A stretch of 64,000 nt of DNA, taken from NCBI RefSeq assembly GCF_000011185.1, contig NC_002689.2:248001-312000 (forward strand), in the 5' to 3' direction. Source of the stretch: Thermoplasma volcanium GSS1 (lineage in GTDB: Archaea > Thermoplasmatota > Thermoplasmata > Thermoplasmatales > Thermoplasmataceae). A program made the position numbers and the translations under genes. Of this stretch, positions 18,187-27,148 are shown piece after piece. Position 1 is the stretch's first letter; each line of letters starts with the position of its first letter. Under the pieces are notes generated by a model. It was not told the origin of the DNA. It did not search any database and worked only from the letters and a program-made list of their open reading frames with translations.

Positions 18187-18639
18187 ATGAATCGTTGGAA
18201 AAACATCTTATCTTTTCTTGCGATATTTGGAATTATAATTGTTTGGACTTATGTGTTTAGGTTAGCGTTATTGGCCCCGCCATTTGCTGTTTCAGCTTAC
18301 CTAATATCTGTAGAGCACCGTGGCAGATTCTCTAAACCAGATTCCTTGATAGTATCGTATGTAGCGGTAATACTGAGTACAACATTATTACACATACTTC
18401 TAGGAACAGGCGTTATACAACTGTATCTCAACGTTGTAATAATTTCTATCTTGATAACATTTACAAGGTTTAAGCATCCACCTGCAATTGCACTGGCTGT
18501 TTTCTCATACATAGAACATAACGATGTAAAGTTTGTAGAATCAAGCATAATAATTTTAATAGTGTTGTGGTTAGCCGATCTCATACATCACCATTATGTA
18601 TTTCTGGCTGATGAAAGTGAGGATAAAGAAGGCAAATAA
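18187..18639 (+). CDS. HPP-family-like integral membrane protein
   Basis: 150 residues with about four membrane spans. The segment RFKHPPAIALAVFSYIE near residue 100 contains the HPP motif of the HPP membrane family, in which some members transport nitrite in chloroplasts. Most archaeal members are uncharacterised. The N-terminal span (about 8-32), two central spans and a last span near 115-135 precede a charged C-terminal tail. The gene diverges from the mer operon and converges on the site-2 protease gene with a one-base gap. Confidence 0.55.
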   Translation: MNRWKNILSFLAIFGIIIVWTYVFRLALLAPPFAVSAYLISVEHRGRFSKPDSLIVSYVAVILSTTLLHILLGTGVIQLYLNVVIISILITFTRFKHPPAIALAVFSYIEHNDVKFVESSIIILIVLWLADLIHHHYVFLADESEDKEGK

Positions 18640-18640
18640 C

Positions 18641-19720
18641 TTAAGCGGGCTTTATAGGCACTATTGTAAACGTTAGTATGAACATAGCTAGTGAAACTAT
18701 TCCTAAAACTATGTCAAGTTTTGATATTTTAGAAAAGTCATTGAGTGCAGGAGGATGTACAAGCCCTGTGAATACCACGAATATAGCTATTATCCACCAT
18801 CCCGTATAGAAGAAGCCTATACCGAACAGAAAAGCTAAAAAGACGTAAGATAGCACGTTTGCCCTATTTCCAAGAACACCTCTGAGTATGTGGCTTCCGT
18901 CGAGCTGTCCTGCAGGTATTAAATTCATAGCCGTTGCAAACATGCCCACCCACACTGCAAAAACCATCGGGAAGATAGGGCCCGTAAAGTTGGTATGAAG
19001 CCCTAGCAATTGGTATATAAGAGGGAACGTAACCTTGAATGGGATGTAATAAGGGGGAATAGGCTTTATTACACCCTGAAAGTAATCGGCAACAAACAAG
19101 AGCGGAAGTGCAGTGAGAAAACCAGCAATAGGGCCAGCAGCCCCAATCTCTGTCATGGCTTTTCTATTAGGCAGAGGATCGCGGAGCGATATAAAAGCAC
19201 CGAATGTGCCTATACCTACAGGAAAAGGAATAAAGAAAGGCAGCGACGCCTTCACGTGATGCCTTTTTGCAACCAGAAAATGCGCACTTTCGTGAATCCC
19301 GAGGATAAGTAAAAGCGGGGCCGAAAAGAACAAAAATCCATACGCCCAAAGCCTAAGTTCGTAGAAAGATCCTCTCGGAACAAAATTTATGGAATACTGG
19401 GAACCAACGTACATTGTTGAAAGTATTGTTGCAACAAGGAGTACTACGTTTACTATGTTACCAAAATAACGCTGCTTTGGCCTTCTGGTTACCTGTATAA
19501 AATTCTCTCCGTCTCTTGAGAGGAATGGGATAAAGCCCTTATCTACAAGCTCTCGCCTTATATAATCAAAACTGGCATCTATGCCTTCGTTATCGCTATC
19601 AAAAAAGTAGAATTTAACTGATACTGGATCAACGATTATATCATACACTTTTATTTTCGAAGTTACGACCTGAACGATATACCTTAGATCTTCACTCTGC
19701 ACTTTTATGTTAGGTTCCAT
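18641..19720 (-). CDS. Site-2 protease-like membrane metalloprotease (M50 family)
   Basis: 359 residues with six or more membrane spans. The zinc motif HExxH is HESAH in ILGIHESAHFLVAKRH (about residue 145), and the third zinc ligand lies in MNLIPAGQLDGSH near residue 270. Both are the diagnostic marks of intramembrane site-2 proteases. An N-terminal soluble region of about 100 residues precedes the first span. Such enzymes cleave membrane-bound regulators inside the bilayer; the target here is unknown. It is a single gene read from ATG 19720. Confidence 0.92.
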   Translation of the reverse strand: MEPNIKVQSEDLRYIVQVVTSKIKVYDIIVDPVSVKFYFFDSDNEGIDASFDYIRRELVDKGFIPFLSRDGENFIQVTRRPKQRYFGNIVNVVLLVATILSTMYVGSQYSINFVPRGSFYELRLWAYGFLFFSAPLLLILGIHESAHFLVAKRHHVKASLPFFIPFPVGIGTFGAFISLRDPLPNRKAMTEIGAAGPIAGFLTALPLLFVADYFQGVIKPIPPYYIPFKVTFPLIYQLLGLHTNFTGPIFPMVFAVWVGMFATAMNLIPAGQLDGSHILRGVLGNRANVLSYVFLAFLFGIGFFYTGWWIIAIFVVFTGLVHPPALNDFSKISKLDIVLGIVSLAMFILTFTIVPIKPA

Positions 19721-19734
19721 TTTTACCTTCCTTA

Positions 19735-19930
19735 AACGTTAAACATCTTCCCCGGAAGTAACGAGATGCATTCACGTTTCATGCACACTGACCCTCCGGG
19801 GACTTCTTTGCCTGCCTCTGATCGGATCATCATCGAATGCTACGCCACATATTCTCGGTTCGAGGCCCATGGCCAGGCAACCTTTTGTCTCACGTCGTCG
19901 TTACCAATCATAGTTCATGGAACTAGATGA
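19735..19930 (-). mobile_element. GC-rich foldable remnant, possibly the right end of a third TnpB-type element
   Basis: Roughly 190 bp clearly richer in G+C than its surroundings in an otherwise AT-rich gap. A 7-bp stem CCCCGGA (19750-19756) / TCCGGGG (19795-19801) encloses about 38 bases. Read on the minus strand it has the form GAAGTCCCCGG ... CCGGGGAAG, which resembles the right ends of many archaeal IS605/IS1341 elements. A short stop-terminated frame ending RRVSVHET precedes it, as TnpB tails often do. There is no complete transposase. A structured RNA gene is an alternative; I could not match it to SRP, RNase P or tRNA. Confidence 0.35.
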
Positions 19931-20260
19931 TGAGACATAGTCTATATTAAAAATTGATTTAATTACTTTTACCTTTTAATTAATATATCGGAGAATGTAC
20001 GATCTTTGTATACCATGCTGGTAAAATAGCGTCTACTTACGTAATCTATTTTGATGCCACCCGCATGTTACATCACCATTTCAAAAAATCAGGAGGATAG
20101 CTATGGCATTCTTTAAGAGAAGGATATACATTTAAATTTCATAGACTACAATGTACTAACAAAAGAACCCTTACAGTATTAGAGTAAATAACTGCTGAAA
20201 GTGGATATTGGCTTTGAAAGCGTAAGTCTAAGATCGTTGGGAATGGAAGTATAACGCAGG
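19931..20260. other. AT-rich spacer without recognised genes
   Basis: The remainder of the 540-bp gap between the site-2 protease and an MFS gene. All frames are interrupted. Short coding-like runs are visible but none can be assigned. It may be further decayed element sequence. Confidence 0.35.
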
Positions 20261-21367
20261 TCATTCGTGATTTCTTAAACTCCTCTTATGGCCAAAGCTG
20301 TGCATGTGAGAACCTAAAGATATCCTTGAAAAAGCCAGTGCGAGTAATAAAGTCATTGATAGTAAAGTTAGGGATAGTGAGGAATATCTTGGATATCCTA
20401 TTACATATACTAAAGTAGGTGTGATGAAACCATTGATAGCAGAAAAGTTAAGCGAAGGGCCTATCTTTTCTGGGTCTATATTGGATGACCTGAGGAAGCC
20501 AGGAATAATCGCATTAACAGTTAACCCCATAACAGTAAACACGACCGCTGCTTCAAGGCTGAGGAATATGAAAAAAAATATCGAAGATATTATTGTGACT
20601 ACCGATGTGACATATATCATGTTTTTGAAACCGTATCTTTTGCCGAGTATCGGGAACACCATGTAAGCGGGAATAGCAACCAAGTATGCTATCAGGCTTT
20701 CCACAAAAGCGGTTGAACCTAAAAGCTTAGGTGCTATCTCAAGCACAAAGGCAGGCTCAAATGCAAGGAAATATATCAGAAAGCTGTAAGGGGAAAAATT
20801 AAATCCGGTTGAAATGACATGTCCAATTGGCACATTCCTTATAAGCAACCCTAGAAGTGATAAGGGAATTGAAATTCCTGACACTAAGAGTGCGTACTTG
20901 AAAGGCATGTACATCGATACAATGGCTGATAAGATCCAGCCAAGAGCCCATCCACCAGTAGTTAGGCCTATGACTATCTGGTTCCTCGTCCTCACAGCAA
21001 CTTCTACTGCAAAGGATGTGACTATGCCAAACGATATGCCAATTAAGAACCTATCCATTGCCATCATAGTTACGCTTTTTTCAAAAGCCATTGCAATAGA
21101 AAGTATTCCTATTGCAAACATCGAATAGGAGAACGGAGTTCCAAGAAACCTGAATTTAGAATAGAGATATGCCCCAAGAAACCTACCTATGAATGGAGAA
21201 CCAATTATAATGAATACAGTATAATATGGAATCTGAAATTCATTAGATATATATGAAGTATAAAATGCTGGCATTACAAGAATAAATGTTGGTATTGTAT
21301 AGCCAATTATAGCCATAAGTTCTGATGTATAACCATATTTCCTTACAGTTGGATAATTATTTGCCAT
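20261..21367 (-). CDS. MFS transporter
   Basis: 368 residues with about 11-12 membrane spans. A short Lys/Arg-containing loop follows the second span (GAYLYSKFRFLG, about residue 65-75), and the fourth span holds DRFLIGISFGIV, as in sugar-phosphate or metabolite permeases. A second-half loop (LGKRYGFKN) is near 250. A TATA-like ATTATATATC on the minus strand (about 21388-21396) lies about 25 nt before ATG 21367, implying a leaderless transcript. It is divergent from the next MFS gene. The substrate is unknown. Confidence 0.82.
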   Translation of the reverse strand: MANNYPTVRKYGYTSELMAIIGYTIPTFILVMPAFYTSYISNEFQIPYYTVFIIIGSPFIGRFLGAYLYSKFRFLGTPFSYSMFAIGILSIAMAFEKSVTMMAMDRFLIGISFGIVTSFAVEVAVRTRNQIVIGLTTGGWALGWILSAIVSMYMPFKYALLVSGISIPLSLLGLLIRNVPIGHVISTGFNFSPYSFLIYFLAFEPAFVLEIAPKLLGSTAFVESLIAYLVAIPAYMVFPILGKRYGFKNMIYVTSVVTIISSIFFFIFLSLEAAVVFTVMGLTVNAIIPGFLRSSNIDPEKIGPSLNFSAINGFITPTLVYVIGYPRYSSLSLTLLSMTLLLALAFSRISLGSHMHSFGHKRSLRNHE

Positions 21368-21459
21368 TTTTTGCGATATTTTGTACAGATATATAATTGT
21401 ATCGTTCTAAAATTAATAAATATGTCAAGTTGATATTCAAGATAGTTATTTACCCTCTC

Positions 21460-22671
21460 ATGGCGGTGTTATCTTCAAAGGACCTTATGTTCGAAAACAG
21501 GACGTTGTGGGGAGTAAGCACCGCCGCTGCTGTCAGGAGCATCGGGTATGGGGCAACATGGCCTTTTATGGCAGTTTACTTCAACGAATACCTTCACTTG
21601 AGCTTAATATTCGTTGGTTTTATATTTACCCTTAACGCTGCCCTATCTATAGTTTTTAGTCTATTTGCCGGCTATCTGTCCGATGTCATAGGGCGGAAAT
21701 GGACACTCATCTCTGGAAGCGTTGCCGGCTTCATACTTTACGCATTGCTTGCACTCTTAGTCTACAGAGCTGTTTTGATAGCTTCGGCTCTCTTTGTGAT
21801 GACAGCTTTTTCAGGTTCTCTTGTCTATCCGTCAGCAAATGCGATTGTATCCGACGTAACTACGGAAAAGAATAGGGAGATGGGGTATACTGTATACAGA
21901 ATAATGGCCAATCTAGGATGGGCAGTAGGTCCACTTATAAGTTCGTTTATATTTAGGTACGGCTTCGAGTTTATATTCCTCTTTGTTGCCGTAGCAAACC
22001 TTCTCTCTACAATTGTATCGCTTTTGTATGTGAAAAGAAATGTAAGATACAGAGAAGCTAAAAGGAATTTCTTTGTGGTAGACTACAGGCTTTACCTCTT
22101 CAGTATACCTGTATTTCTTCTTATAATGGTCTCTTCTCAATTTTCTGTTACTCTTCCCATATTCGTTGTAGAGGACTTGCATATTGTGGTTTCTAACCTC
22201 GGCTATTTCTACGCAGTTAATGGTACAGTTGTTGTTATTGGGCAGTATCCAATATCAAAGTTAATGTCAAGATATCCTGACATCTATGCTCTTGTCTTTG
22301 GTGCGATATTTTATTCAATTGGATACCTTATGGTGTCATTTTCGAGGAACCTACCATCTCTAATCATTGACATGATAATAATAACAATAGGCGAAAACTT
22401 AACTTCTCCTAATATAAACACGGTTGTATCTAAGATAGCCCCGAAAGAAAGTGTCGGCCAATTCATGGGATTCATAGGTATGGTGAACCAGCTCGCTAGG
22501 GCCGCTGCCCCATCAGTTGGTACATTGATACTTTACTCACTGGGCCAACGGCCAGGACTTGTATGGCCAGTTATCGACATATTTGGGATATCAGCAGCAA
22601 TCCTATTCTTTAGCTTCAGAGGGTTATTTGTTCCGCGCAAACGCATAAGAGGGGCGGCAATGCAAAACTAG
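21460..22671 (+). CDS. MFS transporter
   Basis: About 403 residues with 12 membrane spans. The MFS signature GYLSDVIGRKWTLISGS is in the loop after the second span, and the first helix has the AAVRSIGYGATWPF pattern of multidrug-type or metabolite carriers. An open frame extends upstream to TTG 21397, but that start would lie in the promoter region of the divergent gene, so ATG 21460 (or ATG 21487) is preferred. The C-terminus ends in a basic loop (RKRIRG). The gene converges on the phosphatase gene with a 3-base gap. The substrate is unknown. Confidence 0.8.
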   Translation: MAVLSSKDLMFENRTLWGVSTAAAVRSIGYGATWPFMAVYFNEYLHLSLIFVGFIFTLNAALSIVFSLFAGYLSDVIGRKWTLISGSVAGFILYALLALLVYRAVLIASALFVMTAFSGSLVYPSANAIVSDVTTEKNREMGYTVYRIMANLGWAVGPLISSFIFRYGFEFIFLFVAVANLLSTIVSLLYVKRNVRYREAKRNFFVVDYRLYLFSIPVFLLIMVSSQFSVTLPIFVVEDLHIVVSNLGYFYAVNGTVVVIGQYPISKLMSRYPDIYALVFGAIFYSIGYLMVSFSRNLPSLIIDMIIITIGENLTSPNINTVVSKIAPKESVGQFMGFIGMVNQLARAAAPSVGTLILYSLGQRPGLVWPVIDIFGISAAILFFSFRGLFVPRKRIRGAAMQN

Positions 22672-22674
22672 CAC

Positions 22675-23280
22675 CTAGTGTCTGCGCGAAACGTATTTTT
22701 TAATTTCATCTGATACTATAATTGATCCGATGCTAAGTATCCTTCCAATCTCCACATCTATAAAGGTCATTGAGGCGTTTTTAATTGAGATACCGTATGA
22801 TTCAGGCTCTCCAAGTTCAAGAAAATACGATATGGCCGCCCTTATTGGGTCAGAATGTGTAGTGTATACATTTATTCCTTCTCTCGCTGCAAGTGCTTCA
22901 ACAACACGGGTTTGGAGGCTGGTCCATTCTTCCATCTCAAGCTCCTTCCTTATAGAGCCACTTATGTGCCCTGTATATAGTTCATCCCTAAAGTCGCTGG
23001 CCCTTCTTCCGCTTGCCTTTCCAAGCCCTATTTCTCGCAGTCTATCGTCAATTACAACTTCCTTTCCAAAACTGCTTGCTATTATCTCTGCTGTTTCTCT
23101 GGCCCTGTTTATTGGGCTAGAGTACACATTTTTAATTTCCAGACCTGTAAGCTGATCCCTGGCATGCTCGGCCTGCCTTATTCCGCGCTCTGTTAGTGAA
23201 TTGCCGTCTATACTGTCTGAGAGTATACCTTTAACGTTTATATCGCTCTCTCCATGCCTAATGAGTATTGCTATCTTCAT
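22675..23280 (-). CDS. Histidine-phosphatase superfamily protein (phosphoglycerate mutase-like)
   Basis: 201 residues. The catalytic RHG motif is LIRHGESDINVKG at the N-terminus (His about 9), with the second-arginine segment YSSPINRARETAEII near 60, Glu in LREIGLGKASGR near 85, and the second catalytic His in VYTTHSDPIRA near 140. Enzymes of this kind act as cofactor-dependent phosphoglycerate mutases or as phosphatases on small phosphorylated compounds. The sequence alone does not decide which. Single gene, next to tRNA-Thr. Confidence 0.87.
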   Translation of the reverse strand: MKIAILIRHGESDINVKGILSDSIDGNSLTERGIRQAEHARDQLTGLEIKNVYSSPINRARETAEIIASSFGKEVVIDDRLREIGLGKASGRRASDFRDELYTGHISGSIRKELEMEEWTSLQTRVVEALAAREGINVYTTHSDPIRAAISYFLELGEPESYGISIKNASMTFIDVEIGRILSIGSIIVSDEIKKYVSRRH

Positions 23281-23408
23281 AATCAGATATGCCCTCTGTT
23301 TATTCTTTTTTATCTTTAAAGTTTATCCTGAGGCTCTGATTAACCAGAACAGGCTCATCATTTAGATGGATAAAATAATATATCGTTTTTTGATAATCGT
23401 CCTGATAC

Positions 23409-23481
23409 GCCACTGTAGCTCAGTTGGTAGAGCAGCTGACTTGTAATCAGCAGGTCGGGGGATCGATGCCCTCCAGTGGCT
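23409..23481 (+). tRNA. tRNA-Thr (anticodon TGT)
   Basis: Cloverleaf with a perfect acceptor stem GCCACTG/CAGTGGC and discriminator T, D arm GCTC-AGTTGGTA-GAGC, anticodon stem GCTGA/TCAGC with loop CTTGTAA giving TGT (codon ACA), and T stem GGGGG/CCCTC. The T loop reads ATCGATG, so position 54 is A instead of the usual T. A run of seven T follows directly (23481-23487) and should terminate transcription. Confidence 0.93.
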
Positions 23482-23487
23482 TTTTTT
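23481..23487 (+). terminator. Oligo-T terminator of tRNA-Thr
   Basis: Seven consecutive T immediately after the acceptor stem, the usual archaeal oligo-T termination signal. Confidence 0.6.
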
Positions 23488-23511
23488 GATTGATATTTTT
23501 ATATGTGGACT

Positions 23512-24783
23512 TCAGTCCTTGATTATCTGGGAAATTTCTCCGAATGCGATGGGTATCATCATTTCTCTCTCTGACAGGCCGCCATGCATGCCTTTCATTC
23601 TGGAATCCCTTAGCCCGGTCATCCTATACCAGATCAGATCATTTCCAGATGGCAAGATCAGCATGTTGCCCGCACGCCTATAAAAGCTATCTGGTACCGC
23701 ACCTCCACCGAATAATCCGTAATCGAAAGACTCCTGTGTGCTCATAACAAGTGAACTAGCTAGCTTTCTTTTAGTATAATCGATAGTGCTTTCCAGAGCA
23801 TCGTTTTTAACAAACAGAAACACGTCCCTTGGGCTTCCTACCGGCGGTATCTTGTATCGTCCATCGCTTTTCAAAGAATCGTATAGCTTCCTAAACGAAT
23901 TTAGGTATATTGTTCTCAGTGGATCAACGTCAATGTGCCCATGATCAGAAGTTATTATTACCAGAGTTCTGCGCCGAACTTCCATTGGAAGTTGTTCAAA
24001 AGTTTCCTCTATCATTTTTGATGTAGTCTGCACTTCAAGAGCATACATTTCACTTGATGGGCCGTATACATGGCCAATATGGTCTATATTATCGAGGTAA
24101 AAATAGTAATAGTCGTATGCGCCATTGAGTAGATAATTTTTTAAAAGCAGGAGGCCATCCGTTGTGTACGAGTATCCGACCACATCGGATCCATCCTGAA
24201 TTAGTTTGGTGTACTCTCCATTGACTATGTTTGCCTTTAGGAATGATACGCTTCTGACGCCGTCTTCCTTCATTTTTCTGAATATGGTCTTTCCCTTGAA
24301 AAGGTAGGACGGGTTCATGCTATTGAATCTCCTCCTGTATCTTTGCGTAATGGGCCTGTAAGGAAGCGTCAACGCTACAGTCCTAGCTTCATCAAAATAG
24401 AGGATCCATTCGAGCAAACCGTGTTCTAATGGAGCGAGTCCAGTATTTATCGTTGTGTTGGCGGCAGCTGTGGTTGAAGGAAATACTGTTGTTATAGCAG
24501 CGTAGTAGCCATTATTGATAATTTGCTTGAATATTCCGTTCTTGAATTTATCACTGGCGAAAGTGTCGTATCCAAGGCCGTCAAGATAGAAAAATACTAT
24601 TTTGTCGTACGACCCTCTAATGTAAGTATATATGTCTTCAGAAAGCACTCTGTTGTTTTTTATACCAAACAAATCCAGGATAGAATTTGGTACGTTCACA
24701 AGATTATAACCCTTAAAATTTGGCTTTATCCTGTTTGAATCTATTCTTTCTTCTGATGCTTTGTCATATGTTTCTATGATCAT
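23512..24783 (-). CDS. Type I phosphodiesterase / nucleotide pyrophosphatase-like protein (alkaline phosphatase superfamily)
   Basis: 423 residues. The metal-binding Asp is in VFFYLDGLGYD near residue 65. The nucleophile Thr is in FPSTTAAANTTINTGLAPLEHG near 105. Further metal ligands are in YLDNIDHIGHVYGP (about 230) and IITSDHGHIDVD (about 280). This is the complete metal-ligand set of the family, which hydrolyses phosphodiester or pyrophosphate bonds. The natural substrate is not evident; there is no signal peptide, so it is probably cytoplasmic. It reads from ATG as a single gene, ending 25 bp after the tRNA-Thr terminator. Confidence 0.87.
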   Translation of the reverse strand: MIIETYDKASEERIDSNRIKPNFKGYNLVNVPNSILDLFGIKNNRVLSEDIYTYIRGSYDKIVFFYLDGLGYDTFASDKFKNGIFKQIINNGYYAAITTVFPSTTAAANTTINTGLAPLEHGLLEWILYFDEARTVALTLPYRPITQRYRRRFNSMNPSYLFKGKTIFRKMKEDGVRSVSFLKANIVNGEYTKLIQDGSDVVGYSYTTDGLLLLKNYLLNGAYDYYYFYLDNIDHIGHVYGPSSEMYALEVQTTSKMIEETFEQLPMEVRRRTLVIITSDHGHIDVDPLRTIYLNSFRKLYDSLKSDGRYKIPPVGSPRDVFLFVKNDALESTIDYTKRKLASSLVMSTQESFDYGLFGGGAVPDSFYRRAGNMLILPSGNDLIWYRMTGLRDSRMKGMHGGLSEREMMIPIAFGEISQIIKD

Positions 24784-24937
24784 CGTTTAAGGTATGCTGG
24801 TATGCTTTAAGTCCTTTAAGTTATTCGCATTTTAGAATTCCATAAATCTAAGGAAATTAATGTATATACATTTGAATAAAAGTCAATTTAGATATATGAA
24901 ATACTGTATTGATTGATCATATCTTTCATTGCTGAAA

Positions 24938-24947
24938 TTTATATATA
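24938..24947 (+). promoter_or_regulatory. TATA box of the carbamate kinase gene
   Basis: TTTATATATA lies about 40 bp before ATG 24984. Transcription starting some 25 nt downstream would leave a short leader holding the GGTGA ribosome binding site at 24975-24979. It contrasts with the leaderless genes elsewhere in the window. Confidence 0.55.
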
Positions 24948-24983
24948 CGCAAGTAATTCTTAATTTTCCCATTCGGTGAAAAC

Positions 24984-25901
24984 ATGGTGAGAATAGTAAT
25001 AGCTCTTGGTGGAAATGCCCTTTTGAGGAACGGTGAACCCAGAAATTATGAAGTGCAGTACTCACATGCCATTGAGACTTTCAAAATCATAAGAGATATA
25101 ACCGAAAAAAATGAAACTGTAATAACTCATGGCAATGGACCACAGGTAGGCGATATACAGCAAAGTCATGAGATATCTGGAATAATGGCGAATCTCCATC
25201 AGAGCGTAGCTATGTCACAGGGATACATCGGAGAAATACTTGCTAACGCATACGACGAGGTAAGATCGAAATATTCCCTTTCCAAAAGTATATTCACAAT
25301 AATAACTAGATCAGTCGTAAACCGTAATGATCCTGCCTTCGCCTCACCTGAGAAGCCAATTGGGAGGTATTATTCCGACCAGGAGGTGGATGAGGCAAAG
25401 AGGAACGGCTGGGTAATGAAGAAATTCAAGGATGGCTGGAGGCGTGTAGTTCCATCTCCAGAGCCAATTGAAATCCTTGAAGAAAAGGCCATAGAAGAGC
25501 TCGTTAGAGAAGGCCACATTCCACTGGCTGTTGGAGGCGGTGGAATACCTGTCGTCAAAGAAAACGGAAGGATCGTAGGAATAGATGCTGTTATCGATAA
25601 GGACATCGCATCATCCCTTCTCGCTGCTCAGCTTAAAGCAGATTATTTTATGATATTGACGGACGTAGAAAGTGTTTACGTTAACTTTGGAAAGCCTGAT
25701 CAAAAGCCACTTGGTCGGATACACTTAAATGAAATAGAAAAATACTATGCTGAAGGGCAGTTTGCCGATGGAAGCATGAAACCAAAGGTAAGGGCGGCGA
25801 TCAACTTCGTTAAAAATGGAGGAAAGGCTGCCTTCATCACGAATCTTGAAAACGGTAGTGCTGCTTTATCAGGAAAGGCTGGCACGGTTATTGTACCGTG
25901 A
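24984..25901 (+). CDS. arcC: Carbamate kinase
   Basis: 305 residues, the usual length. It interconverts carbamoyl phosphate + ADP and carbamate + ATP. The N-terminal IALGGNALLRNGEP, the HGNGPQVGDI block (about 50), AVGGGGIPVV (about 180) and the ADP-binding LTDVESVYVNFG (about 220) are characteristic of the amino-acid kinase fold in its carbamate kinase form. Together with ornithine carbamoyltransferase at 35.3 kb it could form ATP from citrulline catabolism; no arginine deiminase is seen in the window. A GGTGA site precedes ATG. The end converges with the phosphoribosyltransferase gene, overlapping 14 bp. Confidence 0.95.
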   Translation: MVRIVIALGGNALLRNGEPRNYEVQYSHAIETFKIIRDITEKNETVITHGNGPQVGDIQQSHEISGIMANLHQSVAMSQGYIGEILANAYDEVRSKYSLSKSIFTIITRSVVNRNDPAFASPEKPIGRYYSDQEVDEAKRNGWVMKKFKDGWRRVVPSPEPIEILEEKAIEELVREGHIPLAVGGGGIPVVKENGRIVGIDAVIDKDIASSLLAAQLKADYFMILTDVESVYVNFGKPDQKPLGRIHLNEIEKYYAEGQFADGSMKPKVRAAINFVKNGGKAAFITNLENGSAALSGKAGTVIVP

Positions 25902-26562
25902 CGTATCTATTATTTTGTCTCTTCATCTTTCCAAAGTGTACTAGATCTTCCAGTATTGTTTCAATATCGAGATTTGATGTGTCCAAATCATAGTCTTGTT
26001 TAAGGCTCTCCCTCACCTTATCTATGTCGGCATAGTCGCTTATAGACTTCCTAATCAAATTGTTAAGGTCTTCGTAAACATTCCATGGGAATATAAACCA
26101 TGCCCAGTTTTTTTCTGTTATAAGTTCTGCGTAGTAGTCTGGAACATACTTAGATCTGTTTATATGTAGCATAGTTGCGCTCTTTAATTCGTCAGGATGC
26201 AGAGACTTAATGTAGTTGTAAGCAACGGACATGCTCTCCCCGGTATCGGTTATATCATCAACAACCAGTACTTTCCTACCCCGCAGATCCGTGTCTATCT
26301 TTGTCTTTAATACTGCTTCTCCATCTTTTGTGGCTGTGAGTCCCCAATGCTCAGTTTTGACGCTGAGCATATCCTTTACCCAAAGCCTGTCAGAAAGTAT
26401 CCTTGCGGGAACTACACCCCCTCTTGCGATGCCTATTATCGTGTCAACTTTGAACGTGTCAGCCACATCTCTGCTTATCTTCCCGCACCACCTGTCTATG
26501 TCCTCCCAGGTGACCAAGGTTGCCTTGAATTTATTAGCCATATAATCGTAATCGGGTATCAT
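25888..26562 (-). CDS. Purine phosphoribosyltransferase (hypoxanthine/xanthine-guanine type)
   Basis: 224 residues. The PRPP-binding motif is VLVVDDITDTGESMSVA near residue 105, and IGIARGGVVPARIL near 45 is the second PRPP loop. The segment NWAWFIFPWN near 165 is typical of the archaeal/Gpt-like group. It salvages purine bases into nucleotides. A C-terminal extension of about 50 residues ending in a basic region is present. ATG 26562 overlaps the stop codon of the Nudix gene (ATGA), indicating translational coupling and fixing the start. Confidence 0.88.
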   Translation of the reverse strand: MIPDYDYMANKFKATLVTWEDIDRWCGKISRDVADTFKVDTIIGIARGGVVPARILSDRLWVKDMLSVKTEHWGLTATKDGEAVLKTKIDTDLRGRKVLVVDDITDTGESMSVAYNYIKSLHPDELKSATMLHINRSKYVPDYYAELITEKNWAWFIFPWNVYEDLNNLIRKSISDYADIDKVRESLKQDYDLDTSNLDIETILEDLVHFGKMKRQNNRYVTVQ

Positions 26563-27033
26563 TGTTTAATTTTTTCCCCTGAATCAAGCCTGCACAGGGA
26601 GTCTGCTAATTTTGCAGCTCTCCTAATAGCCTCAGCATTTGTATACCATTTAACTTTTTGAGCTGCAGATTCAAAATCCTCCCATTTAAATTCATCGTGT
26701 TCTTTAATCTACGTTCCTTGATATGTCTACATTGCAGTCTGGCCTAACCATAACAGCGAAGACCGTTTCGTGAAAGTCCATGTCATGTGCATGAAAGTCA
26801 AAGGAATATATGTCTGGATAAACATTAATTATGCATTCCTTGCCAAGCCCAGTTTCTTCTTTAACTTCTCTAATCAGGGAGTCTAAAAGATCTTCGTTCA
26901 GCTCTACATTGCCTGATACCGTCTGCCAGAAACTTCCATGCTCCGGCCTATAGTGGAGAATGAGAACTTCCGGTTTTTCTTTACACCTGAATATTACAGC
27001 CTGAATCTTCCCTCCAGTCCTAGTGCTAACCAT
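26559..27033 (-). pseudogene. Nudix hydrolase gene with a one-base frameshift
   Basis: The Nudix box, GNVELNEDLLDSLIREVKEETGL, matches Gx5Ex7REUxEExGU in full and lies near residues 40-62. The frame stops early after VDISRNVD. In the next frame the expected ending continues at once as KEHDEFKWEDFESAAQKVKW, running to a TGA at 26559-26561 that overlaps the phosphoribosyltransferase start. Deleting one T (GATTAAAG to GATAAAG, near 26704) restores one protein of about 153 residues, the normal size for this family. Nudix enzymes cleave nucleoside diphosphates linked to another moiety. It may be a true lesion or a sequence error. The shortened protein keeps its catalytic box but loses the C-terminal helix. 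Confidence 0.75.
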
Positions 27034-27148
27034 TTTTCGATTATGGTCGCTAAATAGATAGCATTTTCCATGTGCAGCACTTGGTATTTTCGTCTAATGG
27101 TTGCTCGCAATTATCACAGGCTGGTATTAAAATAAGCAAATAATGGCC

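Noticed and set aside
19845-19870. tRNA-like TTCGA segment (GGTTCGAGGCC)
   Set aside because: No T stem, acceptor stem or anticodon arm can be paired around it.
19735-20260. SRP RNA or RNase P RNA in the GC-rich gap
   Set aside because: The conserved tetraloop and CRI/CRV-type motifs I know for these RNAs are not visible.
21397-21459. TTG start 63 bp upstream for the MFS gene at 21460
   Set aside because: It would lie in the promoter of the divergent MFS gene, and the added residues form no needed part of the first helix.
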